23,502 nucleotides of DNA from JADJNW01 sp046314415 (GTDB lineage: Bacteria > Bacteroidota > Bacteroidia > Chitinophagales > Saprospiraceae), in assembly GCA_046314415.1 (NCBI GenBank), contig JBKBWT010000035.1, positions 1 to 23,502 on the forward strand, given 5' to 3'. This document shows, piece after piece, positions 14,812 to 22,188 of this stretch (position 1 is its first letter; the number at the start of each line of letters is the position of its first letter). Under the pieces are notes generated by a model. The model saw only the letters and a list, made by a program, of their open reading frames with translations, was not told the DNA's origin and did no database searches. Position numbers and translations under genes: made by a program.

Positions 14812-15687
14812 ATGAAAACGCTCTATTTTCACCTGGGAATAGCGATGGCGCTGTGCCCCTCCTTTCTGTACGCACAGCTTTACAACGATGCTTCTGCCAA
14901 TTTGCCCAATGTGGGCGCCAAAGGGCAGTCTATGGACGTGCGGGCGGCTGATCTGGATCAGGATGGCGATCTGGATATCATCCTTGCCAATGAATTTCAG
15001 CCGAATACCTTACTGTTTAATGATGGTACCGGAAAGTTTACGAATGTTTCGGCAAGCAATCTGCCCCAAACCGTTCGCGACAGTGAAGACGTGGCAGTTG
15101 CTGATTTTGATGGCGATGGCGATTTGGATCTGATCTTTTGCAGCGAGGATGATATTAATTTTGGTATTACGCCAACGCATGAGTATTATCTCAACGACGG
15201 TACGGGTAAGTTTACGAGCGCTCCTTTCCAGTTCCCCGACTCAGAAGCCAATGCCGTGCTTGCAATGGATGTGAATAAGGACGGTGCAATGGATGTTATT
15301 TTTGGCAACAAAGGGCAAAACACGCTTTTTATCAATCGCGGCGATGGCACTTTTGTGAATGAAACCGCTACGCGCCTGCCACTCATCAACCGCACGACGC
15401 AAGACCTTGCCTTTGCCGATATAGACGGCGACAGCGATCTGGATCTTTTTGCAGGTAATGAAAATGGCAACTTACTGCTGCTGAACAATGGTGCAGGCAT
15501 TTTTACGGATGTAACCGCGACCCGACTACCAGCAGGAGTGAATATGGAAACCCGCAAAGTAACTTTTGGGGATGTGGATAATGATGGCGACGCCGATGTG
15601 TTTTTAGCCAACGTAGGGTTCATCCCGGTAAAGTGCGCCGCAACCGTTTGTATCTTAACGATGGTACGGGTACCTTTAGCGATGTAA
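14812..15687 (+). CDS. Secreted FG-GAP/VCBS repeat protein, N-terminal part of a frameshifted gene
   Basis: The open frame begins with a signal peptide (MKTLYFHLGIAMALCPSFLYA, cleavage before Q) and carries FG-GAP/VCBS repeats with calcium-loop motifs such as DLDQDGDLDI, DFDGDGDLDL, DVNKDGAMDV, DIDGDSDLDL and DVDNDGDADV, plus recurring LFNDGTGKF-type strands. The fold expected is a beta-propeller exposed outside the cell. After ANVGF (about base 15621) the homologous reading continues in another frame. The last roughly 22 residues of this frame (IPVKCAATVC and onward) do not look like the family. One missing base, for example a C in the run near 15621-15626, would join the two parts into a protein of about 492 residues. 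This may be a true pseudogene or a sequencing error in a draft assembly. Confidence 0.8.
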   Translation: MKTLYFHLGIAMALCPSFLYAQLYNDASANLPNVGAKGQSMDVRAADLDQDGDLDIILANEFQPNTLLFNDGTGKFTNVSASNLPQTVRDSEDVAVADFDGDGDLDLIFCSEDDINFGITPTHEYYLNDGTGKFTSAPFQFPDSEANAVLAMDVNKDGAMDVIFGNKGQNTLFINRGDGTFVNETATRLPLINRTTQDLAFADIDGDSDLDLFAGNENGNLLLLNNGAGIFTDVTATRLPAGVNMETRKVTFGDVDNDGDADVFLANVGFIPVKCAATVCILTMVRVPLAM

Positions 15688-16289
15688 CCGAAACGCATTT
15701 GCCTTTTGATAATGACCACACGCTGGATGGCATTTTTACCGATGTAGATGACGACCGCGATTTGGATCTGGTGATTGGCAATTTTGCCGGGGCACCGATC
15801 AGAGTCTATCGCAACGATGGCACGGGGCGTTTTAGTAATCAGACGACGGAAGTACTCGGTCAGTTGTACTATCGCGATGCGCTGGGCATCATAGCGGCGG
15901 ATTTAAACGGCGACCAGGCGCTGGATTTATACATTTGTGACCGCCACAATCCCAATATTGGCAATAAAGACCTGTTCTTTTTGAAAATACGCAACAGTAC
16001 AGCCACGAAAGACCTTTATGCAGCTTCAAGCTTGTTTCAGTTGTTTCCAAATCCGACGGAAAAACGCTTTACGATTGCCTTGCAATCGGCAACAATCAAT
16101 CCACAAGCTCTACATTTTCAATTGCTGGACGCCAACGGCAAAAGCGTTGCTGCTTTAAAGCCTTCTGCTGCCGACCAAAAGCAGATTCAATTTCAACTCG
16201 ACCAGAGGCTGAGCACGGGCACTTATTTTGTGCAGATTACGGACAAAGAGACGGCGCAGTTGCATTATGTAAAATTGGTAATTACCTAA
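15633..16289 (+). CDS. FG-GAP/VCBS repeat protein, C-terminal part with T9SS sorting domain
   Basis: This frame continues the preceding gene from RRNRLYLNDGTGTF onward. The listed GTG start at 15633 is only where the open frame can begin and is probably not used. Two further calcium-loop repeats (DVDDDRDLDL and DLNGDQALDL) follow. The last roughly 85 residues form a type A T9SS sorting domain, with LFPNPTEKRFTI, the FQLLDANGK strand, LSTGTYFVQI and a final KLVIT. Such tails send proteins through the type IX system and are removed or exchanged at the cell surface. The tail shows that the complete protein was meant for export across the outer membrane. A terminator follows within 25 bases of the stop. 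Confidence 0.8.
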   Translation: MRRNRLYLNDGTGTFSDVTETHLPFDNDHTLDGIFTDVDDDRDLDLVIGNFAGAPIRVYRNDGTGRFSNQTTEVLGQLYYRDALGIIAADLNGDQALDLYICDRHNPNIGNKDLFFLKIRNSTATKDLYAASSLFQLFPNPTEKRFTIALQSATINPQALHFQLLDANGKSVAALKPSAADQKQIQFQLDQRLSTGTYFVQITDKETAQLHYVKLVIT

Positions 16290-16312
16290 AGTCAGGGATT
16301 TATACCTACCGG

Positions 16313-16345
16313 GAGTGTCCATTGGTCTGGTGGGCACTCTTTTTT
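16313..16345 (+). terminator. Intrinsic terminator after the FG-GAP gene
   Basis: GAGTGTCCA (16313-16321) pairs with TGGGCACTC (16331-16339), nine pairs including one G-U, around a 9-base loop, followed by six T (16340-16345). Confidence 0.8.
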
Positions 16346-16619
16346 ATTTGGTTTTTAATACAATACCAGTAAAGAATAAAATAATCAACCATTCCGCGCA
16401 CCCAGTACACCCAGTATTATTCTACAAGGCACCTTTCTACATTATTATCTTAGTTAAGCTAATTCATTCACTTACTAAATTTCGTGCGCTACGTAGTACA
16501 TTTTTTAAATCACACCTAAAGCAAATTTTAAGACAGCCTGTTTGTCAATTACCAGCGCCTATCTGATTGCTATCACTAGTTGACAGATTTTAATAATACT
16601 GCAAGTGTTTTAATCTATT

Positions 16620-16721
16620 AGTAAAGCTAAATTTGCAACAGGCAAAGCGAATAGTGCAACAAGTAGAGGGAGTTTTACAACATGTGGAGGGAGTTTTGTT
16701 ATTAATAAAATAAACGCTGCA
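16620..16721. repeat. Degenerate 5' flank of the 21-bp repeat array
   Basis: Four 21-bp blocks (16620-16640, 16641-16661, 16662-16682, 16683-16703) and one 18-bp block (16704-16721) keep the period and purine pattern of the main array (AGSGA or AGGGAG cores) but have diverged strongly. They look like older copies. Bases 16346-16619 show nothing recognisable except a doubled ACCCAGTA. Confidence 0.55.
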
Positions 16722-16931
16722 AATGTAAGAGGGGATTTAAAGAATGTAAGAGCGATCTGTAACAATGTAAGAGGGAGTATCAATAATGTAAGAGCGATCT
16801 GTATGAATGTAACAGGGAAAATAAACAATATAAGAGGGGGTTAAAACAATATAAGAGCGAATTTAAAGAATGTAAGAGCGGCATGTAACAATGTAAGAGG
16901 GACCTGTACTAATGTAAAAGGGAGAATATAG
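16722..16931. repeat. 21-bp tandem repeat array, ten in-register copies
   Basis: Ten consecutive units of exactly 21 bp share the 5' core AATGTAAGAGSGR (S = G or C, R = A or G), a variable five-base stretch, and usually AAN. Positions 1-3, 5-7, 9, 10 and 12 are identical in all ten. Position 11 is G in six and C in four. Units 2 and 4 are nearly identical (ending ATCTGTAAC and ATCTGTATG). There are no unique spacers and no conserved dyad, so it is not a CRISPR array. A further degenerate unit follows at 16932-16952. The array lies between the 3' ends of two convergent genes. The variation falls at non-synonymous positions while third codon positions are constant, which argues against a conserved repeat protein. 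Confidence 0.93.
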
Positions 16932-17003
16932 AAAGTAAATAACGATGTAATTTTTGCCAATTTAACTATAACAAAAGCAATCTTTATTTAGTGACGTCAT
17001 TAC

Positions 17004-17762
17004 TTACCAATGAATCGAGCCATGTTGGATGCTGCGCAGGTAAGCCTGAATGATTGCCGGGCCTTGTTGCGCAAACAACTGGCATTCGTGCAGAAAATGC
17101 GCCTGATCATAATAGCCATTGTTAAAGCTTACTTCTAAAGAATTGTGCTCGTGCAGCACCATTTGTACCAGCGCAATGCGCAGACGCAGCACACGCGCCA
17201 GGGCTTTCATACTCAATCCTACTTCTTTGCGAAAGCGTTTTTGCAATTGACGTTCGCTGATGTAAGCCTCCCGAATGATGTCGCTGATTTTGCATTGTCC
17301 TTCCGAGGCGAGCATTCGTTGTACGGCTTTTGCCACTTCCGGGTCGGGATTCTGGCGTTTCATTGCTAATAACAGCGCTTCCAGGGCGGCAAAATCCTCA
17401 AAGTCGGGGTGCAATTGCTCCAGCAAAGTGTGGAAAGGCGTTTCTTCTTCCAACCAGGCATCCGCAGGCAGTGATTCGATGGGTGTGGTAAAAAAACAGG
17501 AAAAGGCGCCCGGCAGAAAGCGGATACCAACATAAACAGAGTCGGGCAATAAAGTAGATTTGAGTAAGGAAACGCTGGGTTTGACAAAGCCAACGTGGCG
17601 CATGCCAAAGCGATCGTTGCGCCAGAGGAAGAGCGAAACGCAGCCATCGGGCGGTGCCAGATGCTCAACAGGTTCAGGTAAGTCAGCAGGCGCTACAAAT
17701 TTCCAGAAGCAGGCAATGGTGTCAGCTAGTGCAGGAGCAGGCAGGTATTCCTGGTAAAACAT
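17004..17762 (-). CDS. AraC-family transcriptional regulator
   Basis: This 252-residue cytoplasmic regulator has an N-terminal domain (about 1-110) resembling the DUF6597-type sensor half found in many AraC-like proteins (FYQEYLPAPALADTIACFW, then LAPPDGCVSLFLW and GIRFLPGAF). The C-terminal DNA-binding domain has two helix-turn-helix units: ISDIIREAYISERQLQKRFR (159-178) and the AraC signature around EVSFNNGYYDQAHFLHEC (210-227). The usual GxxP in the signature end appears as FAQQGP. The effector is unknown. The gene stands alone between the 21-bp repeat region downstream and a 158-bp inverted repeat upstream, so its promoter must lie in or very near that palindrome. The start ATG at 17762 is the first in frame and fits the domain. 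Confidence 0.88.
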   Translation of the reverse strand: MFYQEYLPAPALADTIACFWKFVAPADLPEPVEHLAPPDGCVSLFLWRNDRFGMRHVGFVKPSVSLLKSTLLPDSVYVGIRFLPGAFSCFFTTPIESLPADAWLEEETPFHTLLEQLHPDFEDFAALEALLLAMKRQNPDPEVAKAVQRMLASEGQCKISDIIREAYISERQLQKRFRKEVGLSMKALARVLRLRIALVQMVLHEHNSLEVSFNNGYYDQAHFLHECQLFAQQGPAIIQAYLRSIQHGSIHW

Positions 17763-17779
17763 TTGGATTTATTTAGATT

Positions 17780-17937
17780 TTAGACGATAGACCAGTAATT
17801 GCAGCGTCTTTTTAGCAAGTCGCCCGCTGAGGGCAGTGCTTTTGTAAACCTTGACAGGCGGTACAAAATTGCCTTCAGCGGGCGGTAAAATTATCACGCT
17901 ATTAACAAATGTGCACACAATTTGGTCTATCGTCTAA
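17780..17937. repeat. 158-bp nested long inverted repeat
   Basis: The outer arms TTAGACGATAGACCA (17780-17794) and its exact reverse complement (17923-17937) bound the element. After a 2-base bulge they continue with AATTG 17797-17801 pairing CAATT 17918-17922. Inside, CGCCCGCTGAGGGCA (17821-17835) pairs with 17870-17884 at 14 of 15 positions, and TTTTGTA 17840-17846 pairs with TACAAAA 17862-17868. The whole segment can fold into one long hairpin. It fills the space between the AraC start and the propeller-protein stop. It has the form of a small non-autonomous element (MITE-like), but no target duplication or transposase is visible. It could also terminate transcription of the upstream gene. 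Confidence 0.85.
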
Positions 17938-17957
17938 TCGCTTTATTGCAAATCGCA

Positions 17958-20900
17958 TCAAGCCTTTCCGTCCGCAATGGGTTTCAGACTTTTTGTCGAT
18001 AATTGCTGATTCAGTTTGGGCAATTCCGCACTGATTGTGGTATTGAGCTTGTTTAAATGCGTATCCAGCTCTTTGGACAATTCGTCGAAAACTTTGTACG
18101 CGCCGTTGGTCGGTTTGGCATCGCCGGTTTCCAGACTGCGGCGTAAGGCAGACAGCCTATTATTCAGCTTAATCGGAAAATTCAGCGGATCTTGCCCACT
18201 TTGATTCTTGGTTTGGTACAAATCTTCTTCGATCACGCGTAATTTTTCCAGCATTGCCTTAGCCTGATCAGCGAGAGCGGCATCGTTGGCCTCTTTAACC
18301 CGTTCGTTTACCTGCTTACGGATATTGCGAATGCGGATAACCGCTTCGTTGGCGGCACTTTCCTTATCGCGGATTTTGACAGCCAGTTCAAATTGCTCCT
18401 GGAGGTCTTTTTCCGTCACGCCTTTAAGATTCGGATCCATTTTAATCTCAAATGGATAAGTTTGACTGTAAGCGCCCGAAGTGAAACGCACCTGGTACTT
18501 ACCCGGAGGCGCTTTGGGTCCCAACTGCGGGCGAGCGCTCCAGATAATCATGCCTTCAAAGGTAGTGGCACCGGGATAGCGCAGGTTCCAGTTAAACTGG
18601 TTTAAACCGGCAGCCGTGATGGGCGCAGCAGGTTGTCCAGGAGCTGGCTTGCTTTCGGGTTTAGTTCCGGTGAAAGTCTGAACAAGTGTGCCTTGGGCAT
18701 CCAATATTTCAATTTTAAGGGAATCTACTTGATTTTTAAGGTAATATTGGAAGACGGCTTCATAAACTTCCCGAATCGGATTGGAAGGTTGGAAAAAGAT
18801 AAGGTCTTTTTGAGCCAGTTCCGGCGTTAATTGTCGCAAAGGACCAATATCATCCAGTATCCAAAAGCCTCGCCCGTGCGTACCGAGCACTACGTCATTG
18901 TCTTTGATGACTAAATCCCGGACCGGAGTGTCAGGTAAATTCAATTGCAAGGATTGCCAAAGGTCGCCATTGTTAAAGGATACGTACACACCGTGTTCAG
19001 TCGCCAGGAAAAGTAATCCTTTTTTAACCGGATCCTCTCTTACCGCCCGCGCAAAGTGACCATCCGCTACGCCGGTGACAATTTTTGTCCAGGTTTTGCC
19101 ATAGTCGCTTGTACGCCACACATACGGTTGGCGGTCATCCACCTGATAACGGTTGGCAGCCACATACGCCGTGCCGGGCGTGTGACGCGATTCGTCAATA
19201 ATTTCTACCCGAGCGTACTTAGGCATATCTTTTGGCGTGATATCCACCCATTTTTTACCGCCATCGCGCGTGATGTGCAATTTTCCATCATCCGAACCTG
19301 CCCAGATCGTATTGACATCGTGGAAAGAAGGCGCAAGTGCAAATACAGTAGCATAAATTTCGGGACCATTCATATCGTTGGTGATGATACCGCCAGTGGG
19401 TCCAAGCGTTTCCGGATCGGCTAGCGTTAAGTCAGGACTGATTTTTTCCCAACTCTGTCCGTCGTCGGTGGTTTTCCAAACGTGTTGCGAACAGGTGTAC
19501 ATGATTTTTGGATCAAGCGGAGAGAACATGATGGGATACGTCCACTGCCAGCGTTCGGGCAAAGCGCTCGCGGGTTCACCCGAAAAGAAACGCGGATACA
19601 CCTGAATGTCGCGAATCTGACCGGTCTTGCGGTTATAACGGGTTAATAAAGCCCCTTGACTACCTGCGTAAAATACATCAGGATCTGTCGGAGACTGGGT
19701 AATCCAGCCGCTCTCGCCACCGCCTACATCATACCACCAACCATGATTGGGTCCACGTGCCTGCATGTGTTCCCAGCCGTCGCTTGGCATAGCCAGCGTC
19801 GAATTATCCTGTTGCGCGCCTGCCACATGGTAAGGGACGTCGCTGGTGGTCATTACGTGGTAAAACTGGGTGGTACAAAAGTCCTGCTCTGTCCAGGTTT
19901 CACCGCCATTGATGGAGACATTACCGCCACCGTCATTTGCATTGATCATACGCTGCGGATTGTTTGGATCAATCCATAAGTCGTGGTTATCCCCGTGCGG
20001 CGGACGAATTTCTTTGTCAAATTTTACCCCACCATCCGTAGATTTGTAAAAATTCACATTCAGGCAGTACACGGTGTTTTCATCCCAGGGATCCGCGTAA
20101 ATACGCGAGTAGTAGAAAGCGCGTTGCCGCAGTTTTCTTTCTTCATTGGTGCGTTTCCAGGTCCAGCCGCCGTCATCAGAGCGATACACGCCGCCGTCAT
20201 TGGCTTCAATAATTGCCCACAAGCGATTCGGATTAGCCGGAGAAACCGTAATTCCGATTTTTCCAAGCGGTTCTTTCGGCATACCCGGATTTTTGGTCAA
20301 ATCAATCCAAGTGTCGCCGCCATCAACAGATTTCCACAATTTACAATCAGGTCCACCGCCCCACATTTTCCAGGATTTGCGATACACTTGCCAAGTAGAA
20401 GCGTAGATTACCTTAGGGTTGGTGCGATCAATGATTAAATCTGCTGCGCCTGCCTTCGGGCTTACGTACAATACCTTTTTCCAGGTGTTGCCGCCGTCCG
20501 TAGAACGGAAAACGCCGCGTTCTTCATTATCGCCATAAGGATGCCCCAGCGCTGCGACGTAAACAATATCGGGATTAGTAGGATGTATCCGAATGCGGGA
20601 GATAGCCTGCGTTTCTTTTAAGCCTAAGTGCCGCCAGTTTTTGCCGCCATCACTCGATTTATACACCCCATCACCCTGCGTAATGCTACCGCGCAGCTGG
20701 GTTTCGCCCATGCCAATATACACCACGTCAGGGTTCGTTTCAGCAACGGCTACAGCCCCGACAGAGGAACTCGTCACTTGTCCATCCGTTACCGGAAACC
20801 AATTTTGACCGCCATCTACCGTTTTCCACAAGCCACCGCCCGTAGCACCGAAATAATATTCATTCGGACGACCAGGACTGCCCGTACAACCCAGCGAGCG

Positions 20901-21059
20901 CCCGCCCCGCAGCGGACCAATATTGCGCCATTGCATTTTGTTGTAAAAATGTGGCTCAAAAACTGGTTTAGCCGATGAAACCGGTTGCGCATAAAGAGGA
21001 TTAAGCTGCAAAGACAACCAGACTGCCCAGCAACAAAGGAGAATGCGTTTGCTTATCAT
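17958..21059 (-). CDS. Secreted Asp-box beta-propeller protein (sortilin/VPS10-like, glycosidase-like)
   Basis: This 1033-residue exported protein begins with a signal peptide (MISKRILLCCWAVWLSLQLNPLYA). About eleven Asp-box or BNR-type motifs of the form S/T-x-D-G-G-x-x-W occur along the first roughly 700 residues, for example KTVDGGQNW, KSSDGGKNW, RSTDGGNTW, KSVDGGDTW and KTTDDGQSW. These indicate one or two beta-propellers like those in sortilin/VPS10 and sialidase-like proteins. A beta-sandwich-like segment follows (VDSLKIEILDAQGTLVQTF and onward), then a lysine/glutamate-rich helical C-terminus of about 170 residues. There is no T9SS tail, so it probably stays in the periplasm or is released by another route. 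Such proteins are often annotated as glycosyl hydrolases, but no catalytic residues are evident. The gene is divergent from the YceI gene and ends 20 bp before the 158-bp inverted repeat. Confidence 0.88.
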   Translation of the reverse strand: MISKRILLCCWAVWLSLQLNPLYAQPVSSAKPVFEPHFYNKMQWRNIGPLRGGRSLGCTGSPGRPNEYYFGATGGGLWKTVDGGQNWFPVTDGQVTSSSVGAVAVAETNPDVVYIGMGETQLRGSITQGDGVYKSSDGGKNWRHLGLKETQAISRIRIHPTNPDIVYVAALGHPYGDNEERGVFRSTDGGNTWKKVLYVSPKAGAADLIIDRTNPKVIYASTWQVYRKSWKMWGGGPDCKLWKSVDGGDTWIDLTKNPGMPKEPLGKIGITVSPANPNRLWAIIEANDGGVYRSDDGGWTWKRTNEERKLRQRAFYYSRIYADPWDENTVYCLNVNFYKSTDGGVKFDKEIRPPHGDNHDLWIDPNNPQRMINANDGGGNVSINGGETWTEQDFCTTQFYHVMTTSDVPYHVAGAQQDNSTLAMPSDGWEHMQARGPNHGWWYDVGGGESGWITQSPTDPDVFYAGSQGALLTRYNRKTGQIRDIQVYPRFFSGEPASALPERWQWTYPIMFSPLDPKIMYTCSQHVWKTTDDGQSWEKISPDLTLADPETLGPTGGIITNDMNGPEIYATVFALAPSFHDVNTIWAGSDDGKLHITRDGGKKWVDITPKDMPKYARVEIIDESRHTPGTAYVAANRYQVDDRQPYVWRTSDYGKTWTKIVTGVADGHFARAVREDPVKKGLLFLATEHGVYVSFNNGDLWQSLQLNLPDTPVRDLVIKDNDVVLGTHGRGFWILDDIGPLRQLTPELAQKDLIFFQPSNPIREVYEAVFQYYLKNQVDSLKIEILDAQGTLVQTFTGTKPESKPAPGQPAAPITAAGLNQFNWNLRYPGATTFEGMIIWSARPQLGPKAPPGKYQVRFTSGAYSQTYPFEIKMDPNLKGVTEKDLQEQFELAVKIRDKESAANEAVIRIRNIRKQVNERVKEANDAALADQAKAMLEKLRVIEEDLYQTKNQSGQDPLNFPIKLNNRLSALRRSLETGDAKPTNGAYKVFDELSKELDTHLNKLNTTISAELPKLNQQLSTKSLKPIADGKA

Positions 21060-21452
21060 TGAAAATGCGTTTTAGGTGAAACGAAGGTTTTAAAATTAGA
21101 CAATTTAAAAGCAAAAATTTACAACAATAATGCGCCTTTTCGATTGAATTCTCTTTACCAACAGCCGTTTATTCCAGCTACACGTGTTGATTATTCTTTG
21201 AGGCTAGCACTTTCAAAATAAAGAGCGGTAACATCCAAAAAGGCACTTATTAAGTTACAAATAATTGTGAATCTATTTATTATACTTTATCATTAATAAT
21301 CTATTTACATTCTATTTTAATCATCACAATGGCTGTTCAAATTTTAAGAAAGCGTTAAAATTTACGTGCACGGCTTGTCTGCATTTCATTGTTTCAACAA
21401 TAATGATCAATATTGCAATTCAATATTAAATTAATACCTAAAACACAATCGT
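21060..21452. promoter_or_regulatory. Divergent AT-rich spacer between the propeller and YceI genes
   Basis: This 393-bp gene-free region should hold two divergent promoters, but no exact TAnnTTTG box is seen; the nearest is TATTCTTTG, one base too long. Near the YceI start two small palindromes stand together: ATTGTT 21388-21393 with AACAAT 21396-21401, and AATATTG 21409-21415 with CAATATT 21421-21427. They may be operator or leader RNA structures. Confidence 0.35.
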
Positions 21453-22046
21453 ATGAAATTCACTTTAGCCTTATTCCTTGCATTCAGTTTCACGGCGCTC
21501 ACTGCGCAGACCAATTGGACCCTTGACAAAGGACACTCTGACATTCGGTTTACCGTGACGCACATGACGATCTCCAAACTCGACGGTCAGTTCGACGATT
21601 TTGAAGGAAAAGTCACGAGCACAACGCCCGATTTTAATGGCAGTACCGTAGAATTTACCGCGAAAACCGCTTCCGTAGATACCGACAACGAGCGCCGCGA
21701 TCAGCACCTGAAAAGCGATGACTTTTTTAATGCAGAAAAATATCCGGAATTAAAATTTAAAGGTAAACTAAATAAAAAAGGTAAAAAATATCAATTAGTA
21801 GGTGATTTTACCCTGCGCGATGTAACCAAACCCGTCACTTTTAATGTGCAATACCTCGGTGCGGTAGAGACCAAAAGGGGGAAAAAAGCGGGTTTTGTTT
21901 TGACAGGAACCATCAATCGCTTTGATTATGGGGTAAAATGGGATAGCAAACTTGATAATGGTAATGGGCTGGTCGTTGCCAATGAAGTAATGATTACCTG
22001 CCAGATCGAACTAAATGAAGTGAAAGCCGAAGCGCCCAAGCAGTAA
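21453..22046 (+). CDS. YceI-family periplasmic protein
   Basis: This 197-residue exported protein has a signal peptide (MKFTLALFLAFSFTALTAQ). The rest is a single YceI-like lipocalin-type barrel: NWTLDKGHSDIRFTVTHM near the N-terminus, the characteristic SVDTDNERRDQHLKSDDFFNAEKYPELKFKG block (about 75-105), FTLRDVTKPVTFNV, and the final GNGLVVANEVMITCQIEL. Family members bind polyisoprenoids or related amphiphiles, and some respond to acid or osmotic stress; the ligand here is not known. The gene is monocistronic, preceded by an AT-rich leader with two palindromes and followed by a short AAATTTG-word repeat and a bidirectional terminator. The start codon directly begins the signal peptide, so it is well supported. 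Confidence 0.94.
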   Translation: MKFTLALFLAFSFTALTAQTNWTLDKGHSDIRFTVTHMTISKLDGQFDDFEGKVTSTTPDFNGSTVEFTAKTASVDTDNERRDQHLKSDDFFNAEKYPELKFKGKLNKKGKKYQLVGDFTLRDVTKPVTFNVQYLGAVETKRGKKAGFVLTGTINRFDYGVKWDSKLDNGNGLVVANEVMITCQIELNEVKAEAPKQ

Positions 22047-22051
22047 TATCA

Positions 22052-22083
22052 AATTTGAAATTTGAAATAAGAAATTTGAAATA
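22052..22083. repeat. AAATTTG short-word repeat after the YceI gene
   Basis: Three close copies of AAATTTGAAAT stand just after the stop codon, the third offset by AAG. A 7-bp hairpin (AATATAA with TTATATT, about 22092-22115) follows. Confidence 0.65.
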
Positions 22084-22126
22084 TACAGTATAATATAAGC
22101 ACTTTGTTTTATATTATTTCTATCAT

Positions 22127-22172
22127 AAAAACAGGGGAAGTAAGTCAAACATTTACCTCCCCTATTTTATTT
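22127..22172. terminator. Bidirectional terminator between convergent genes
   Basis: AGGGGAAGTAA (22133-22143) pairs with TTACCTCCCCT (22153-22163) at 10 of 11 positions. An A run precedes it (22127-22131) and a T-rich run follows it (ATTTTATTT from 22164), so it can end both the YceI transcript and the minus-strand isomerase transcript. Confidence 0.8.
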
Positions 22173-22188
22173 AATAGGCTAAAAAATA

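Noticed and set aside
15633..15641. GTG at 15633 as a true start of a separate second gene
   Set aside because: It falls in the middle of a VCBS repeat with no signal peptide, and the sequence joins the upstream frame after a one-base correction.
16610..16828. Hydrophobic minus-strand open frame of 72 codons with heptad-like repeats
   Set aside because: It is a translation of the 21-bp array, which stays open because 21 is divisible by 3. It lacks a start signal or family resemblance, and unit differences are not synonymous.
16722..16931. 21-bp repeats as a CRISPR array
   Set aside because: Units are directly adjacent, have no unique spacers of normal length, and no cas gene is present.
16722..16931. 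21-bp repeats as replication iterons
   Set aside because: The length fits iterons, but there is no initiator gene, DnaA box cluster or partition gene, and the neighbours are chromosomal.
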